NCBI GenBank assembly: GCA_021234155.1
Contig: JAJEKV010000033.1
Location: forward strand, 13,957,422-14,021,421
Direction: 5' to 3'
DNA from: Isoetes taiwanensis
Taxonomy: Eukaryota; Streptophyta; Lycopodiopsida; Isoetales; Isoetaceae
DNA length: 64,000 bases
Positions 20,713-32,804 of the stretch are shown one piece after another. How positions within the stretch are numbered: position 1 is the first letter of the stretch; every line of letters starts with the position of its first letter. The notes below the pieces were generated by a model that worked only from the letters and a program-made list of their open reading frames with translations, had not been told where the DNA came from and did not search any database. The translations under genes were made by a program, and so were the position numbers.

Positions 20713-23700
20713 ATGCCTGGCATCAAACTTGCCCCGTTGTTTTGTGATTGGCTAGAGTCTGTTATCATCTCCAATTTTCCCAAGCAGGATTCTCCGTTTC
20801 TTAAAGGAAATTTTGCGCCAGTCCAAGAATCTGGGCCGCACCACAATCTTCGTGTTGTTGGCACATTGCCTGTAAGCTCACCTTTGATTTTTGTTCCCTC
20901 TTTTTTCTTAATATAGTCCTTTAGACAGTGTATCAGATTTTGTAGGCTTGTTTGCACGGACAATTGATTTGCGTTGGTCCCAATCCAAAGTTCAGGCCTA
21001 TAGCTGGTTATCAATGGTAATGTCCTTTTTAAGCTTTTTCCTTACATTTCATATGTTGCAGAAATTATGCTGATTTGCTGCTTTCCATATGTCTTCACAG
21101 GGTGGATGGAGATGGGTACGACCCTTCTGCAAATACCTCATTTTAGTATTGAGTTCATATTAGTTATGTCCTTGCACAATTAGCATAACTACACCAAAGC
21201 ATAAAGGATATGCACAATAAAAAGCTCAAATATGACGTTCTTAGAATTAGATTAGTTCTATAGCTTCTCAAGGATATCATTGGCAAGGCCACATGATGTT
21301 TGATGTCATCTGCTTCTTGGTTTGGGAGTTTTGCATTATAATTATGATTTTAGACCTGACATGATAAGGAATCCAACACCCAGAAGCAACATTACGTTTT
21401 CTAAATGTCAGCATGTGCAGTAGACAGTGGCATCAAGAGCACAGGTATGCATGGGTAATTTTTCTCCTTTTTAGCACTGCTGGAATTTCTGTCTACTGCA
21501 TCATAGCAATTGCAATGGGTGAATTATTTATTCTGTGCAGTGCGTTTAATAGGCAGGACACAAAGATGTAAAGATTGATAACACCATTAAAAAAACAATG
21601 CTTTCATTTCTTTCTTACGCAGATCCCGTCTCTAGTTTAATTTGCCTCATTCGCTGATGGAACTGTGGAGCAGGATGCTACATGGAGTGAAAATAAAGAA
21701 TGGAAATGTAACATATATTTCTCGTTATGTTAAAACTGCCAAGCTGTTACAAGAAGAGCGCTATGGAGAGGCTAAGTTCCACAAGGTATGCTACTTGTGA
21801 CTGCTTCTATTATACTTGACAATATGAGAATTGTCTGGTGGATGGATATACATATCCAAAAAGATATTCAGTATCGTTGATGAATGTGAGGTCTTAATGG
21901 CAGCACTTCTCCGTTAAAGCAATCAAGACTCTTAAGATCTCTTCAGGCAGTTATTCTTGTACTTGCCTTCCACAGTTCATCATATCATTGAGCTCTATTA
22001 ACAGCATAGGCTGTGCCATGATGCTTCGATGTATTGGTATCACTGTCCTGCACTAGTACACCTTATGGTAGATATTTGAATTTTAAACGAAGAAGCATTG
22101 ATTACTGTAGCATAGCCTGTCTGCATTGGTCTGCAACAAATTTATTTCAAAAGATCTGAATATGCAGATCAGCGGACCACTCTTTATATTTGTGACATGT
22201 AAAAGCCTGTTTCTTTGTTCTCTTCTTGTTGAAAGGGTCGCCGGTTCCCAAGTTCATGCAGAAAACTAGGGTTCCCCCAATCAGAAATTTGGCAATTTGA
22301 CTTCAGTTGTGGGGGCAATCATGACATATAGGATGCTGATAATCCACCAGTGATTGCCTACAGGTAGGAGATTTAATAGGGGGTTGGTATAGTGTCTCTC
22401 TTGTAATGGTCTACTTCTTGCGCCTTTGGTTAGGGATATTGGATGCTTCAAATGGAGTAGGAACTGGTTAGTTCTGAATCTTAGCTTCAAGATACATACA
22501 TTCATGTCTTAAGGATGTTAATCGGTTTCAACTGTTCTATTCAGGTAATACAGCACTGGTATATCACAATAGAAGATTAATGGCCCTACATGAAATAGAC
22601 AAGCCTTGTGAGTACCCTGCATCAGATCTTCATTTCAAAATATATCTAACTGACAGTATATGATTGTCAACATTCTATATAACTTACAAACAGCCTGGAA
22701 CTGTTTCAGAAATCTAAAAAATATTCATGCTGGCTAAAGCATCTAAAATTACTTAGCATCTTATCAGCCTCCCTGTATTAATAGAGAAGTCCTGGCATCG
22801 AGAGTACAACTTGAATTTTTGAATCTGTTCTTAGTTATTATAATTTGTTCTAAAAAACAGTCAAGTGTATTATTTCATGTCAGACAAGGCAGTTCATCAT
22901 TTAACTTATCTTTTTCCTTTCTATCTAGGTCTGTTTGTTTACTAAATATTACTGGATTCACTACATTTTTTGTTTGTCAATGAAACTTATAAATATGACA
23001 CAATAAGTGCTTATGGCTTTTGTAGATGTGATTCGGATGTTTGAAGATGGCAACCTTCAAACGATGGGTCGCCTAGACTATGACAAGAACTTAAATCATT
23101 CATTCACTGCGCATCCAAAGATTGATCCTGTTACAGGTAAAGGACACTCTTTATACATTTTGCTGTAGAAGGTTTTGAGAGTGAGTGTGAACAGTTTTAG
23201 GAAAAGTGAACATTTATGCAGGTGAGATGTTCGTTTTTGGCTACGAGCTATATATTCCTCGAGCCACTTACCGGGTTGTATCGAAGGATGGAGTTCTTCG
23301 GAATCCAGTTTCTATAACGCTGTCACAAGCTGTAGTGATGCATGACTTTGCAATTACAGAGAACTATGCAATCTTTATGGACCTTCCTGTGATTATAGAT
23401 AAAAAGGTATTTGAACATAAGTCCTAAATGTCATAGACAAACTTGAGAAATAGTTCACTTTTAGAGTGAATTTAAATATCTATTTGAAGCATGGATTTTG
23501 ATTCAAAAATAGGTTATGGTTTTAGGTAGATGGAGAAATATAGTTGGGGTTGATTTAATTAACGTGTGTTTTGCAGAGCATGATTTTAGGAAAGCATTTC
23601 TTTACATTTCAATCAACCAGAAATGCACGTTTTGGGATTTGCCCCCGTTATGCCACTGATGAGCGTGCTATCCGTTGGTTTGAGTTGCCCCATGTTTCAT

Positions 23701-24835
23701 TGTTCACACAGGTGAACTCAATATTTTGTATCCAGTAATGGCAGAATAAGGTAGATTGGAGCTTTTTGAGATTAAATAAGCTAACACCTTTGAGAGCACG
23801 GATTGCTAGCCAAAACTGCAATCCTGGGGTATCAACATTTACTTGAAGGGAACACCATTGTCTCATGTATCTTTTGCAGTTATTGAATATGACTCTTTAC
23901 ATTGCAATCCTGCTAGAACAGAATAAAGAAATAAATATCTCAAAATGTTGGTTGGTTCATTCTATCAGCAAATGCATGGGAGGAGGGTGAAGAGATTCTT
24001 TTATATGCATGTCGAATGCGTCAGGCCGACTTGGACCTCAACAAGACAATGGAAAGCAATAAAGGGTCTGGTGGTGAATTGTAAGGACATCACACTGCGT
24101 CCTCAAAGAGTTTCAAGTTAACTTGTTATGAATGGTTCAGGTATGAATTCCGATTCAATTTAAGAAATGGGCGTGCTTCACAGACACAACTTTCTCAACG
24201 GAATGTAGAGTATCCATCCATTAACAAGAGATTCGTAGGAAGGTTAGTAATTCATAGAGACAATTTTATATGTTTATTTGATAAGCATTACTTTTTGGAA
24301 AATGGATAATATTCGTCATATTTTTGCTAGTATGTAGGAGAATACTAGTGTGCAGATCATCAATTGTAGTTCCATGATATTGCACTCATGGAGAAGAGTT
24401 TGATTGTTTGGATTGTGTTGGCATATTTCAGAAAACAACGCTACATTTACACCGCCCTCTACGATGAACCTTTGAAGAGCAATGGAATTGCAAAGTTTGA
24501 CCTGGAGCAAAATCATGAAGGTATTATGCCACATACCTTTTTATATGGGCCTAACCGATATGGATCTGAGCCAGTATTCATCTCAAGATCTCAATCAAAT
24601 AATTTGGATGAGGATGATGGATACTTGATATCTTTTGTTCATGATGAAGAGTTATGGTAAGAACATCTCTTTGCTACACTGCAGTGCCATGTTAGTGTTG
24701 GCTAAGACGTGTAAACCTTGCAGCAAATCAGAAGTGGTGGTGGTAGATGCGAAAACCATGCATGCTGCCCCTATGGGAACGATCCTACTCCCTGTTAGAG
24801 TTCCCTACGTCTTCCATACCATTTTTGTGAATGAG
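20713..24835 (+). pseudogene. Carotenoid-cleavage-dioxygenase-like gene (CCD family), probably inactive
   Basis: Eleven exons with GT-AG borders read in order: 20713-20871 (FLKGNFAPVQE), 20946-21016 (GPNPKFRPIAGYQ), 21101-21115 (VDGDG), 21674-21785 ([13 protein letters not shown]), 22545-22607 (NTALVYHNRRLMALHEIDKP), 23026-23136, 23222-23406 (MHDFAITENYAIFMDLP), 23577-23711, 23969-24080, 24141-24242 and 24432-24656 (EDDGYLISFVHDEE). A further piece at 24724-24835 ends in VRVPYVFH. The family cleaves carotenoids or apocarotenoids with Fe(II) held by four His. The many introns suggest a CCD1/zaxinone-synthase-like member rather than NCED. About 30-40 residues between the fourth and fifth exons are missing. 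The 23711/23969 junction is out of phase, and the third iron-ligand His appears as Thr. The last short exon was not found. Confidence 0.8.
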
Positions 24836-25509
24836 GTAAGCTTCAAGAATGGAAAGTTATGACTTGCTTTTTTAATCTCATATGATTGCCATTTCCTTCA
24901 CCACACCTCAGCCCCTTATGCTAGATAGGGCATCTTATTTTGAATGTAAAGTCCTATGACGAACGAGGTTTGCATTGCTTCATATCCACCCATTCTATCT
25001 TTTTCCTCTGCAAAATCTTTTGACCGGCCCTTATTTTTATTAGAGCTCTGGTTGCATCTTCTATATCCTTTCAATCCACTATTTAATCCTTTAATGTATA
25101 TTTGCCACATTGATCTAACATACACAAATTTCCTTCCACTTCAATCAAGTAGCATCTAAACTTGGAACATCCTGATAGTCCTTAATTTTTGGACCATGCA
25201 ATAGATTGAACCGTCTTTATCCTCTTACCCTTCTATGCACGTTGATAGGTAACCTCGCATGTTTGCCCCACAGATAAACTTTTCTTTATTCCTATTCACA
25301 TAAGAAGGGAATTTAATCATAACATAATTTTACTTTAAACATTTGCCTAATCATATTTTTGACAATTCTCAATTCTATCATATGTGCGTTGTCTCCATAT
25401 TCTTCATGTCTACAGATTTTCTTTATTATCGCAAACTCTGGCATAACATGTTCTCTTCCCTCTTACATCTCTAATATACATTACCTTTGTATATCTAATG
25501 AAATATAGA
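24836..25509. other. AT-rich spacer after the CCD-like gene
   Basis: The final CCD exon should lie in or before this stretch but was not recognised. No other coding signal is visible. Confidence 0.6.
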
Positions 25510-26230
25510 CATTTTTTTAAAGACATGAAACTAGTTTAATCAAAAGAAACTTTACATATTGATGAAAGGCTGAAAAATCAGTGAAGAAATGTCCACTAGA
25601 GTAGAGCTACTAGCCATCTTGTAGTACACAACATCTAAATGCGAGTCATACATAAGCATAAACTTGAAGCTTCAATGGGGGCTTGCATTAGGACATCTAT
25701 TGCCCTTGCAAATAAAAAGATTTCTTAAGACTAGATAATCCATGTAGAAGCCAAATAGAATGCTCTCTTTGCTAGATTGCCCCAGGAACTTGGATACAAT
25801 GTCAATAAGCCCTGCTGATTATTCAAATTGTGATTGAAGAGATTTTGGAGTCACCAAACCGGTCTAGCCGATCTAGCATGCTCGCACAAGAAGAGATGCT
25901 CAATTGTGTTATCCCTCTCTGTGCGCATAAAGGGCATGTTGCACACGAAATCTGGAACTAAGACATTGCGTGCACACATCTATGGATAGATAATCTGCCA
26001 CCACGAGATGAACAACTTTGGATGGAGTAACCTATCTTAAACTTGTTTCTAAACTGCTTTGCTGATTCATGGGGCCACAGAATAGAATAAAATAGAATAG
26101 AATATGATTTTATCGTCTATGGAGACCAACTGGCCTATGGGAAAGAGCAATACCATTATACCAAAAAAACGATCTTATATGTAGAGTGCACCAGCATTCT
26201 CACGAACCACCCAAAGTTGGAAAGCCTAGA
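25510..26230 (-). mobile_element. L1-like LINE 3' fragment (zf-RVT)
   Basis: On the minus strand near 25870-25940 the text reads ERDNTIEHLFLCEHAR, with preceding and following Cys/His/Trp. This matches the zf-RVT tail of plant LINE ORF2. Upstream minus-strand text to about 26230 is compatible with the same domain but full of frame breaks. A short T run at 25511-25517 on the plus strand could be the remains of the A-tail. Only the 3' end of an element is present. Confidence 0.6.
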
Positions 26231-26250
26231 CTTCCTAAGGCTATCAAAGA

Positions 26251-26347
26251 CATTCTATCAAATTGCACCATTCCATCTCACGAACATTCTAAAGCACATG
26301 ACGAAGAACATAGGCTACATTCTATCAAATTGCACCATTCCATCTCA
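26251..26347 (+). repeat. 30-bp exact direct repeat
   Basis: The 30 bases at 26251-26280 recur without change at 26318-26347, 67 bases apart. The repeated text includes tctatcaaattgcacc. It lies just beyond the LINE fragment. Confidence 0.9.
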
Positions 26348-26604
26348 AACAAAGAAACTTTGTCCTGAACTCTTCCATGTCAGTAACCCTTGACTCATTA
26401 TATCAACCATGCACAAATTGTAAGCTCGCCTTGCTAGTGTGCCGAGGGATAAAAAGAGGACACTAAAAGCTAATTGAATTTAACATGATACAGTTTTATT
26501 TAAACATTTAATTAATCATGTCCTTGAAAATGATTCTTTGTATCTACATAATTTCTCGTTCATTATCGTCAACTCTCAACATAACATCGTGTTCTCATAC
26601 CTCT

Positions 26605-26708
26605 CACGTCTCTAATAGAGATTGCTTATGCTATTGTTTCTTGGGTGATTCCTCTCTTGCTTTTCACATCTCTAATAGACATTGCTTATGCTATGGTTTT
26701 TTGGTGCC
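26605..26708 (+). repeat. 60-bp period tandem duplication
   Basis: 26605-26647 and 26665-26708 share about 40 bases with four or five differences (core tctaatagagattgcttatg versus tctaatagacattgcttatg). Confidence 0.85.
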
Positions 26709-28861
26709 ATCTGTTGCGTGCTTTTCCTCTTACTCTTGGTGCTCTCGACAATCTAAAAATCAAGTGTCTAGTTTCCCCACATTTTATACTATGGTTTGCA
26801 TTCAATATAACTTTGGAGTGTACGCGCCTACCACCGTCAAAGCAAATGGCCTTCTTCCTTATGGCCTTTTAAATTTATCCCTACATTTCTAACATTTTCC
26901 CTCTATCAACTTTCTTTGCATCAAATATTGTTTTAATCATTTGTTTTTGCTTCTATTTTTGCTTTTCAAAATTATACATATGGCCCTTGCTACCTTTGCA
27001 CCTCATTGCTTCGTTCATATTTCTCTCACACAATTGGCCCGACAATGTCTAATAGCCCATCAACCTTCAAGAACCTACTTTATCTTGGTCTTTAATCTAC
27101 AATCTTATCATATTAAAGTTGCTCCTTTTCCATATGTTTAGTCCTTTGGGCTAGCAATTGTGAGGTCTTGTGTCTAAGTCTCTCTAGAGACATTAAGGTG
27201 GGGTTGTCTTATGTAATATAGAATGCTGCCATTGTGGTATGACGAAAATAACTGCTTATTTGAAAGAACTTCCTATCCAAGCTTACGAAACCATAGTAGT
27301 CATATTCCCAATTCATAATTTGTCATTTTTTTTATTCACTAATGCCTTTGTTAAGGCCCACCGAGCAATGTAGTGTGGTGTGTGGTCACATGTCCAGTTG
27401 GATGCTGCCTAGTGGCGTGACGTTAAAATACTATCTATCTTCCTATATATACGATTACTAGCGAACTTTTTTTTTTTGGAATTAGTGAGTTTTTAGCATG
27501 CCTTTTCCGGCGACTTTCCGGCTCCATAGGAGTTCTTGGATTGCCCTGCCTCCTCCCATCACCAAATATACTCTAATTTTCTGCAGTTGAATCTACCTTT
27601 CATCCTTACACTCCAGAAAATTGGAAAATCTGCATATCCCAGAATTGAACTTTCTATTTTTCTATTTTTCCAGTACTATCCGGAATGAATTGCCAAGAAC
27701 TTCTGAATTCGCTTTCCAAGGTTCAGTCGAGCTTTCCCTCATAAATTTATGGATTGGCAAAACAAGAAAGTTCTCTGAGATAACTAAACTTCTCAGAGAC
27801 GGATCAGGATGATTTTTGGCCCAAAATATATCTTTTAAGTCAACACTAAGAATTCGATTTTATCAGAAGCTACTTCTGGCTAAGACTAAATGCAGGCGGC
27901 TTTGTGGAGCAATTTTTCAAAGGCAAGGATGGGCCTTTAGCATCTACATTCGTTAGAATCCGTTCTTTCTAAATACAGCAATCAATTCTTCGCTATGATT
28001 TCAGAACTTCCTTGCATGGATTTCACACAATTACGCCGTTACGTTCTCATATGATTTTGACATCTAAGGCTTCAATTTTGGTAGATAATGAAATCCAGTG
28101 GTTATGAATCCTTGAATATTTATCATCAGCCGAGCTATGCAACACAATGGTTTTTCTTTGAAGATAAATTTGTTTTTTGGCCCTTACATACTTAGATGTT
28201 ATTAAATCTAGGCCCATCTCATGAAATTCAAATGAAATAATACGAGACTCTCTAAGGAAATTGGGCGCATCTCATGGAATCCAAAGGAATTTAAACAAGC
28301 CATGACGAATGTAAAGAATTTTGGCAAAGTTTAAGGAATCCAAACTAATTATTTAGACCAGTTCCATTGAATATAGGCCTCAACATTTACATCAAGCGTA
28401 TGTGATACCAAGTTTTTGCACCTTTTGCCTGAGTTCACACAATCTCATTCTCTAGCTCTAAGAAATGTCCAAAAAGCTCTATGTTCTTAAACTTGGCATC
28501 AGCCATGCATTGGTTACCAATCTTAGATCTAGCATACAACACCCCCAATCAAGTTGTGGGAGTGAATATACTCCAAAGTTGTTATCTCAAACTTGCATTT
28601 TTTGCAAGAGTTGCAACTTACGCTTTAATAGAAGGTGTTGTTTGGAAAGTTATTATATCATACAAGCAACACCATCATGGCACACACACGACAACATTAT
28701 GCACATGCTATATAAAATATAATATGAAGTAGGCTAACTAAGCAACAATATTAAGCAATCGCCATATTAAATGCAGATGAATTGCAGGATAAAGCATATT
28801 CATCCTATAAGCTTGGAAATGCACATTTTACAATTGTATTCAACGGCCAAAGGTAGATAGG

Positions 28862-28880
28862 GCGCTGGCTCCGCCAGCGC
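28862..28880. repeat. GC-rich perfect hairpin
   Basis: GCGCTGGC, loop TCC, GCCAGCGC gives an 8-bp perfect stem in otherwise AT-rich DNA. A related hairpin is at 29856-29870. Confidence 0.85.
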
Positions 28881-29855
28881 TAAATTCTTGTGTTATATAA
28901 GGTTGTATTCAACTTGACTAATATCTACAAGCCTCATTCATCTTCCAAATCATAATTTATCTAGTTCTTTTATTTTTTGCTTCCTTTTTTAGACCCAACT
29001 CAGGTTAAGTTCAATAAGGTTATAATTTCAACTTGACTAATATCTACGCGCCTCAATCATTCAACTTTCTCATGCAAAGTGAGTCTTAACCACTTTATAA
29101 CAATTGACTTCTTTAATACGTTCATGGAACATGTCATTCATGTCTGCATAAATTATGGTGGTAGTATACTTAACATGTCCTATGGATATTTTTGAATTCT
29201 AAATTGTATGTGCTAGGGATCATGTATTAGCCATCTATATAAGAGAATGTTCAAAACAAAGTTATAAGTTGTATAGTAGGACAAATTTAAACTTAAATTA
29301 TGTTCATAACATCAAAAAGTTAATTAAAACAAATATCTAGATGGTGTAGAGTAGATTTCCATTCTGCAATGATTGTAAAGTATTTGTTTCTTCGAGTATG
29401 GAAAATAAAAAGAAGAAGAAAAAGAACAAAAAAGGAAAAATAAAACATCGTCAATCTAGTTGACTTTGAGATTATATGAATTCAAGGAGTTTAGGACTGC
29501 AGGATGGGCATGTCTAATGGCCCATATTGTTCAAGGTGCCGCCTTTTGAAAATCTAAAATATCATCAGCCAAACTCAATGCTACTAATTGTGAAGAGAAA
29601 AAAAGAAAAAAAGAAAAGAAAAAAAGAGGAGTTAAAAAATAAATGAATTATATACATTTTTAGAATACTTTTGCCAAGGAAGATAATGTGCTAGCTTTCA
29701 TCCTTTCCACTTTAATTCTCCATTTCAATATTGATCTTTGATCACTATCGCACACCTAGTGTTTTGTACCATGTCAAGGTTGCACTAAGGAAAGGAAAGA
29801 GAAGAGGATGCACATCAATGTTCGATAGCCCAAGCTCTCAAAACATTGGTAAGGC

Positions 29856-29870
29856 GCTGACTCTGTCAGC
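29856..29870. repeat. GC-rich hairpin related to 28862
   Basis: GCTGAC, loop TCT, GTCAGC gives a 6-bp stem. Compared with 28862-28880, the inner stem pair G-C has become A-T on both arms. Confidence 0.7.
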
Positions 29871-30069
29871 TTAGCTCTTTCAAGCACCTTGGTGCTAATT
29901 GCCAAATAAATGCCGATTCAACACTTGGAGCAAGATGTTTTGGTGGTCTCGATATTACATATATCTTGACATAAGGTTATAATACGCGTATTCTATAACA
30001 CTCGCACAAATGCCATATGGCACATTATTGAAACATTGCTTATGCCGACTTTTGCTCATCACTTGGCCT

Positions 30070-30133
30070 CTTAGTACTTAGCTTAGTGAATAATAACATG
30101 GCTGACGTTCTTAGTACTTAGCTTAGTGAATAA
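30070..30133 (+). repeat. 24-bp direct repeat, 40-bp period
   Basis: The words ttagtacttagcttagtgaa at 30071-30090 and 30111-30130 are identical, and the match extends by a few bases on both sides. Confidence 0.9.
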
Positions 30134-30579
30134 CCATATATTAATAAAAGTGAGGTTTGCTTTTTTAAATTTCCGTATATAATTTTGTGATTACTCCATG
30201 ATGTGCCCTTTTTTTTTCCCTAACATATATTAGTCTAATGTACAAGTTTTTCCTTGTAGGAGCAATTGCTAAAAAGCATATCGAGTTGAGATCAAAAGGA
30301 CGAGGAGTGAGTTTTGAAGTTCCATCATGATTTTAGTGGGAAGATATTTTGGATGGAGGGCAAAAAAACACAATTGAGTTTAATATAATAATTTCAATTG
30401 TATTCTATTTAATATGTTAATGCATATCAATTAGTCGCTATTGCCTATGTTCTCAGCATTCATTGACAACAATTGATTGATAGATCTGTTGAACCTCCAT
30501 GATGTATAGATTTAAACCATTTTGATGCTAATGACATTATATTTCTTTAAAATTTAATTTTATTAAACTATATGTTTTT

Positions 30580-30604
30580 GGGTTGCCCCTAGGGGGGCAA
30601 GCCC
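30580..30604. repeat. GC-rich hairpin
   Basis: TTGCCCC (30583-30589) pairs with GGGGCAA (30594-30600) across a TAGG loop. An outer GGG/CCC extends the stem past a one-base bulge. It sits in AT-rich DNA. Confidence 0.8.
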
Positions 30605-30979
30605 TTGTTTATGTGGGTTTATGGCATATTTTAAGCATATGCTAGTATATGCCAGGAATATGCCAATGACTGCTCAAAACTGGTTATAGGGTGTAAACTG
30701 GCGGTCGTGGCTGTTCTTGGGCATCCATTTCAAAACCGGCTAACCGGATTCTACAAAAGAAACGGGCCCTCGTTTTTTTCTTCGTATTGTGCAAAGAACC
30801 GCACGGTTTAGTAGGAATAGAATAGATCGAATAGATATGCCCAGAAGCATTGCATATTTTTTCTTGGATAGAGGATTTGTGCCCTAGAGATGGCAGAAAG
30901 ATATGGGGTTCTGCCCTAGGTTCTGTGCCATCGGGATTTTCTTCATAGAAATGGGGGTCCTATAAGGATCTTTATTCTG

Positions 30980-31759
30980 AAAGGATATGGTGTACCGTGA
31001 TCAAGCGTTCGTGGAATCATTAATATCGTCTTTGTGGTGTTTTTTAAATTTGCAAAAATTTAGGGAAGGGCAGTTGAAGTTTAAATGGCATGGATATTGG
31101 ACCTTACAAATATGCTCCTGCCACTACCATTTCTACGCTGAAAGAAAGTATTATCGCACAGTGGCCTCAAGGTATGTTGCCTTGCTTTCTTTTGATTTTG
31201 CTGGAATGCGACCTTGGAGTTATGTACTTTGTTTTGAATCAATTATTATAACGAGTAGGAAGGATACGAGCATCCATGAAGTGCTAGATTTTGATGCTTA
31301 TTAGATAGCCCCAGAAATTGGCAAGAGCATACTAGGGTTTCTTATTATGAACATGCAGAGGCTCTAGATTATGGTGTGGTTTGGGTTTGTAGCAATCTGG
31401 TGGTCGCTTCTACCCTCCATAGCCAATGCGATGATCATGAATTAAGCCAGGTGTGCTCTGGCAGAGCATGGCAGACTGGTAGGTTTAATTATTTGTTCTT
31501 TCCTCTATGCTTCCTGAGTCTGTGTATTCTGGGCTAGGCAGGGATTTATTAGAATGTTTGCACGTTTACTAGTAAATGTAGCAACAGATCTAAGGACAAT
31601 TTGCAAGGCCGGATTTTATGCTAACTGTCATGGGTACTATCATATTTGAAAGTAACGGACCACCTCAACCGGATGGTATTTCATTTCTTCTTTGTTTTCT
31701 AATGCACATCAAGACTTGTTGTGACTATGAGGAGCCCAAAAATTATTTGCATTGCTATC
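30980..31759. other. Spacer without a recognisable gene
   Basis: One open stretch (30987-31304, plus) has no family resemblance and is probably chance. Confidence 0.5.
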
Positions 31760-32260
31760 TAGACCCATTTGCGTGACGAACAAGAAGCTTGGTTATTTCT
31801 ATCCGGCGATGATCTTGGTGTTTTGGTGATTATTATGCGGAGAGATGCCTCACCCGCTTCGGAGAATTCGCAACATGGGTAGAACAAAATGCTCACCTAA
31901 TGCCCTCAGAACTTTCGAAATTTGAAGACCTTATGAATCTTTAGGGTGTCGGGCAAATCTAACTTGTAGGATTGATTACCTACTCCCTTGATTATTCTCC
32001 GAAAGGTCCACCCACCTTGGAGCAAGCTTGCAATCCCGATCCCGAAGCCTTTGCTTCACCTTGATCTTGAGCCATACATCATCTCCAACTTTGAACTCTC
32101 GACCGTTCGATGCTTGTCGGCGATGCTCTTTTGTCGACTTCTTGCTGCTAGCAGATACCCTCGAACCTCTTCCACAAGCTGCTGCATATCGGCCAACATC
32201 TGCTGCGAAACTTCCACTTTTGACACGGGGTTGTGCCAAGTGTCTGGAGTTAGGCACACC
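31760..32260 (-). pseudogene. Ty3-gypsy integrase C-terminal fragment
   Basis: The minus strand carries two frames that complement each other. One gives the linker with SRQKSIADKHR. The other gives EFKVGDDVWLKIKVKQRLR and CKLAPRWV, the well-known gypsy integrase C-terminal block (FxVGDxVxLK ... KLxPRxxGP). Further minus-strand text (VGNQSYKLDLPD, then KIHKVF) continues the same region toward 31930. It is an isolated fragment from a different gypsy branch (chromovirus-like text) than the element at 5236-18118. Confidence 0.8.
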
Positions 32261-32283
32261 CTTCAGGGTTCAAAGAAGGACAA

Positions 32284-32804
32284 TGGTGCCATTTGAAGAT
32301 GCACAACACATGCAAAGTCCTATAGGAGTACAGTCAATTGTGACTGATTTTAATTCCAAAGCAGAACCACCACCACCAGTCCAAGAAGCTGTCCAAGAAG
32401 CTATAGAAGAAGCTGTAAACACAGCACCAGTTGTGGAAAAAACAACAGACCCGATTGTACACACTGAAGCACCTAAGGAAGTTGAGAGAGTAATTCCATC
32501 GGATGAGGGCAACTTGAGTGAATATTTGCCAAAAGGAAAGGGCAGAAGAACAAAGAGGGGTAAGCTGGAGGATAGCAAAGAAGTTGTTCAGGCTACAAGA
32601 AAGAGAACAAGAAGTAGCTATGCAAAAGATGCAGGAAGCAGTCTCAATCATGAAACCACACCTATCGAAGTGTGTTCTGAAGAAAATACAGACTCAGGCC
32701 CTCAGGTTTCAGGTGAGCCTAATGTTCAACAAGTGATTGCTGCCCTTAACAACCCTGGAGGGTCAGTGTGGGCATTGCTGGGCAAGCCCAGAAATAAACA
32801 TTGA
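32284..32804 (+). CDS. Unknown acidic/lysine-rich ORF
   Basis: An open frame starting MVPFEDAQHMQS (an upstream frame extends it to 32028, but that part overlaps the gypsy integrase fragment). The N-terminal half is Pro/Glu/Val-rich (PPPPVQEAVQEAIEEAV), the middle is basic (KGKGRRTKRGK, TRKRTRSSY) and the end reads GGSVWALLGKPRN. Low-complexity charged composition of this kind is seen in LINE ORF1 tails and nuclear linkers. No domain is recognised. Downstream open stretches to about 33350 (TESDSKIIGKKTQG and others) may belong to the same broken element. Confidence 0.4.

Larger units (their letters stand above)
26709..30979. other. AT-rich spacer with small repeats and hairpins, no gene seen
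   Basis: No open stretch resembles a known protein. Visible structure includes a repeated block (tcaacttgactaatatctac at about 28909 and 29032), a 24-bp direct repeat at 30070, A/G-rich runs near 29400 and 29600, and the GC-rich hairpins listed separately. Confidence 0.6.
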
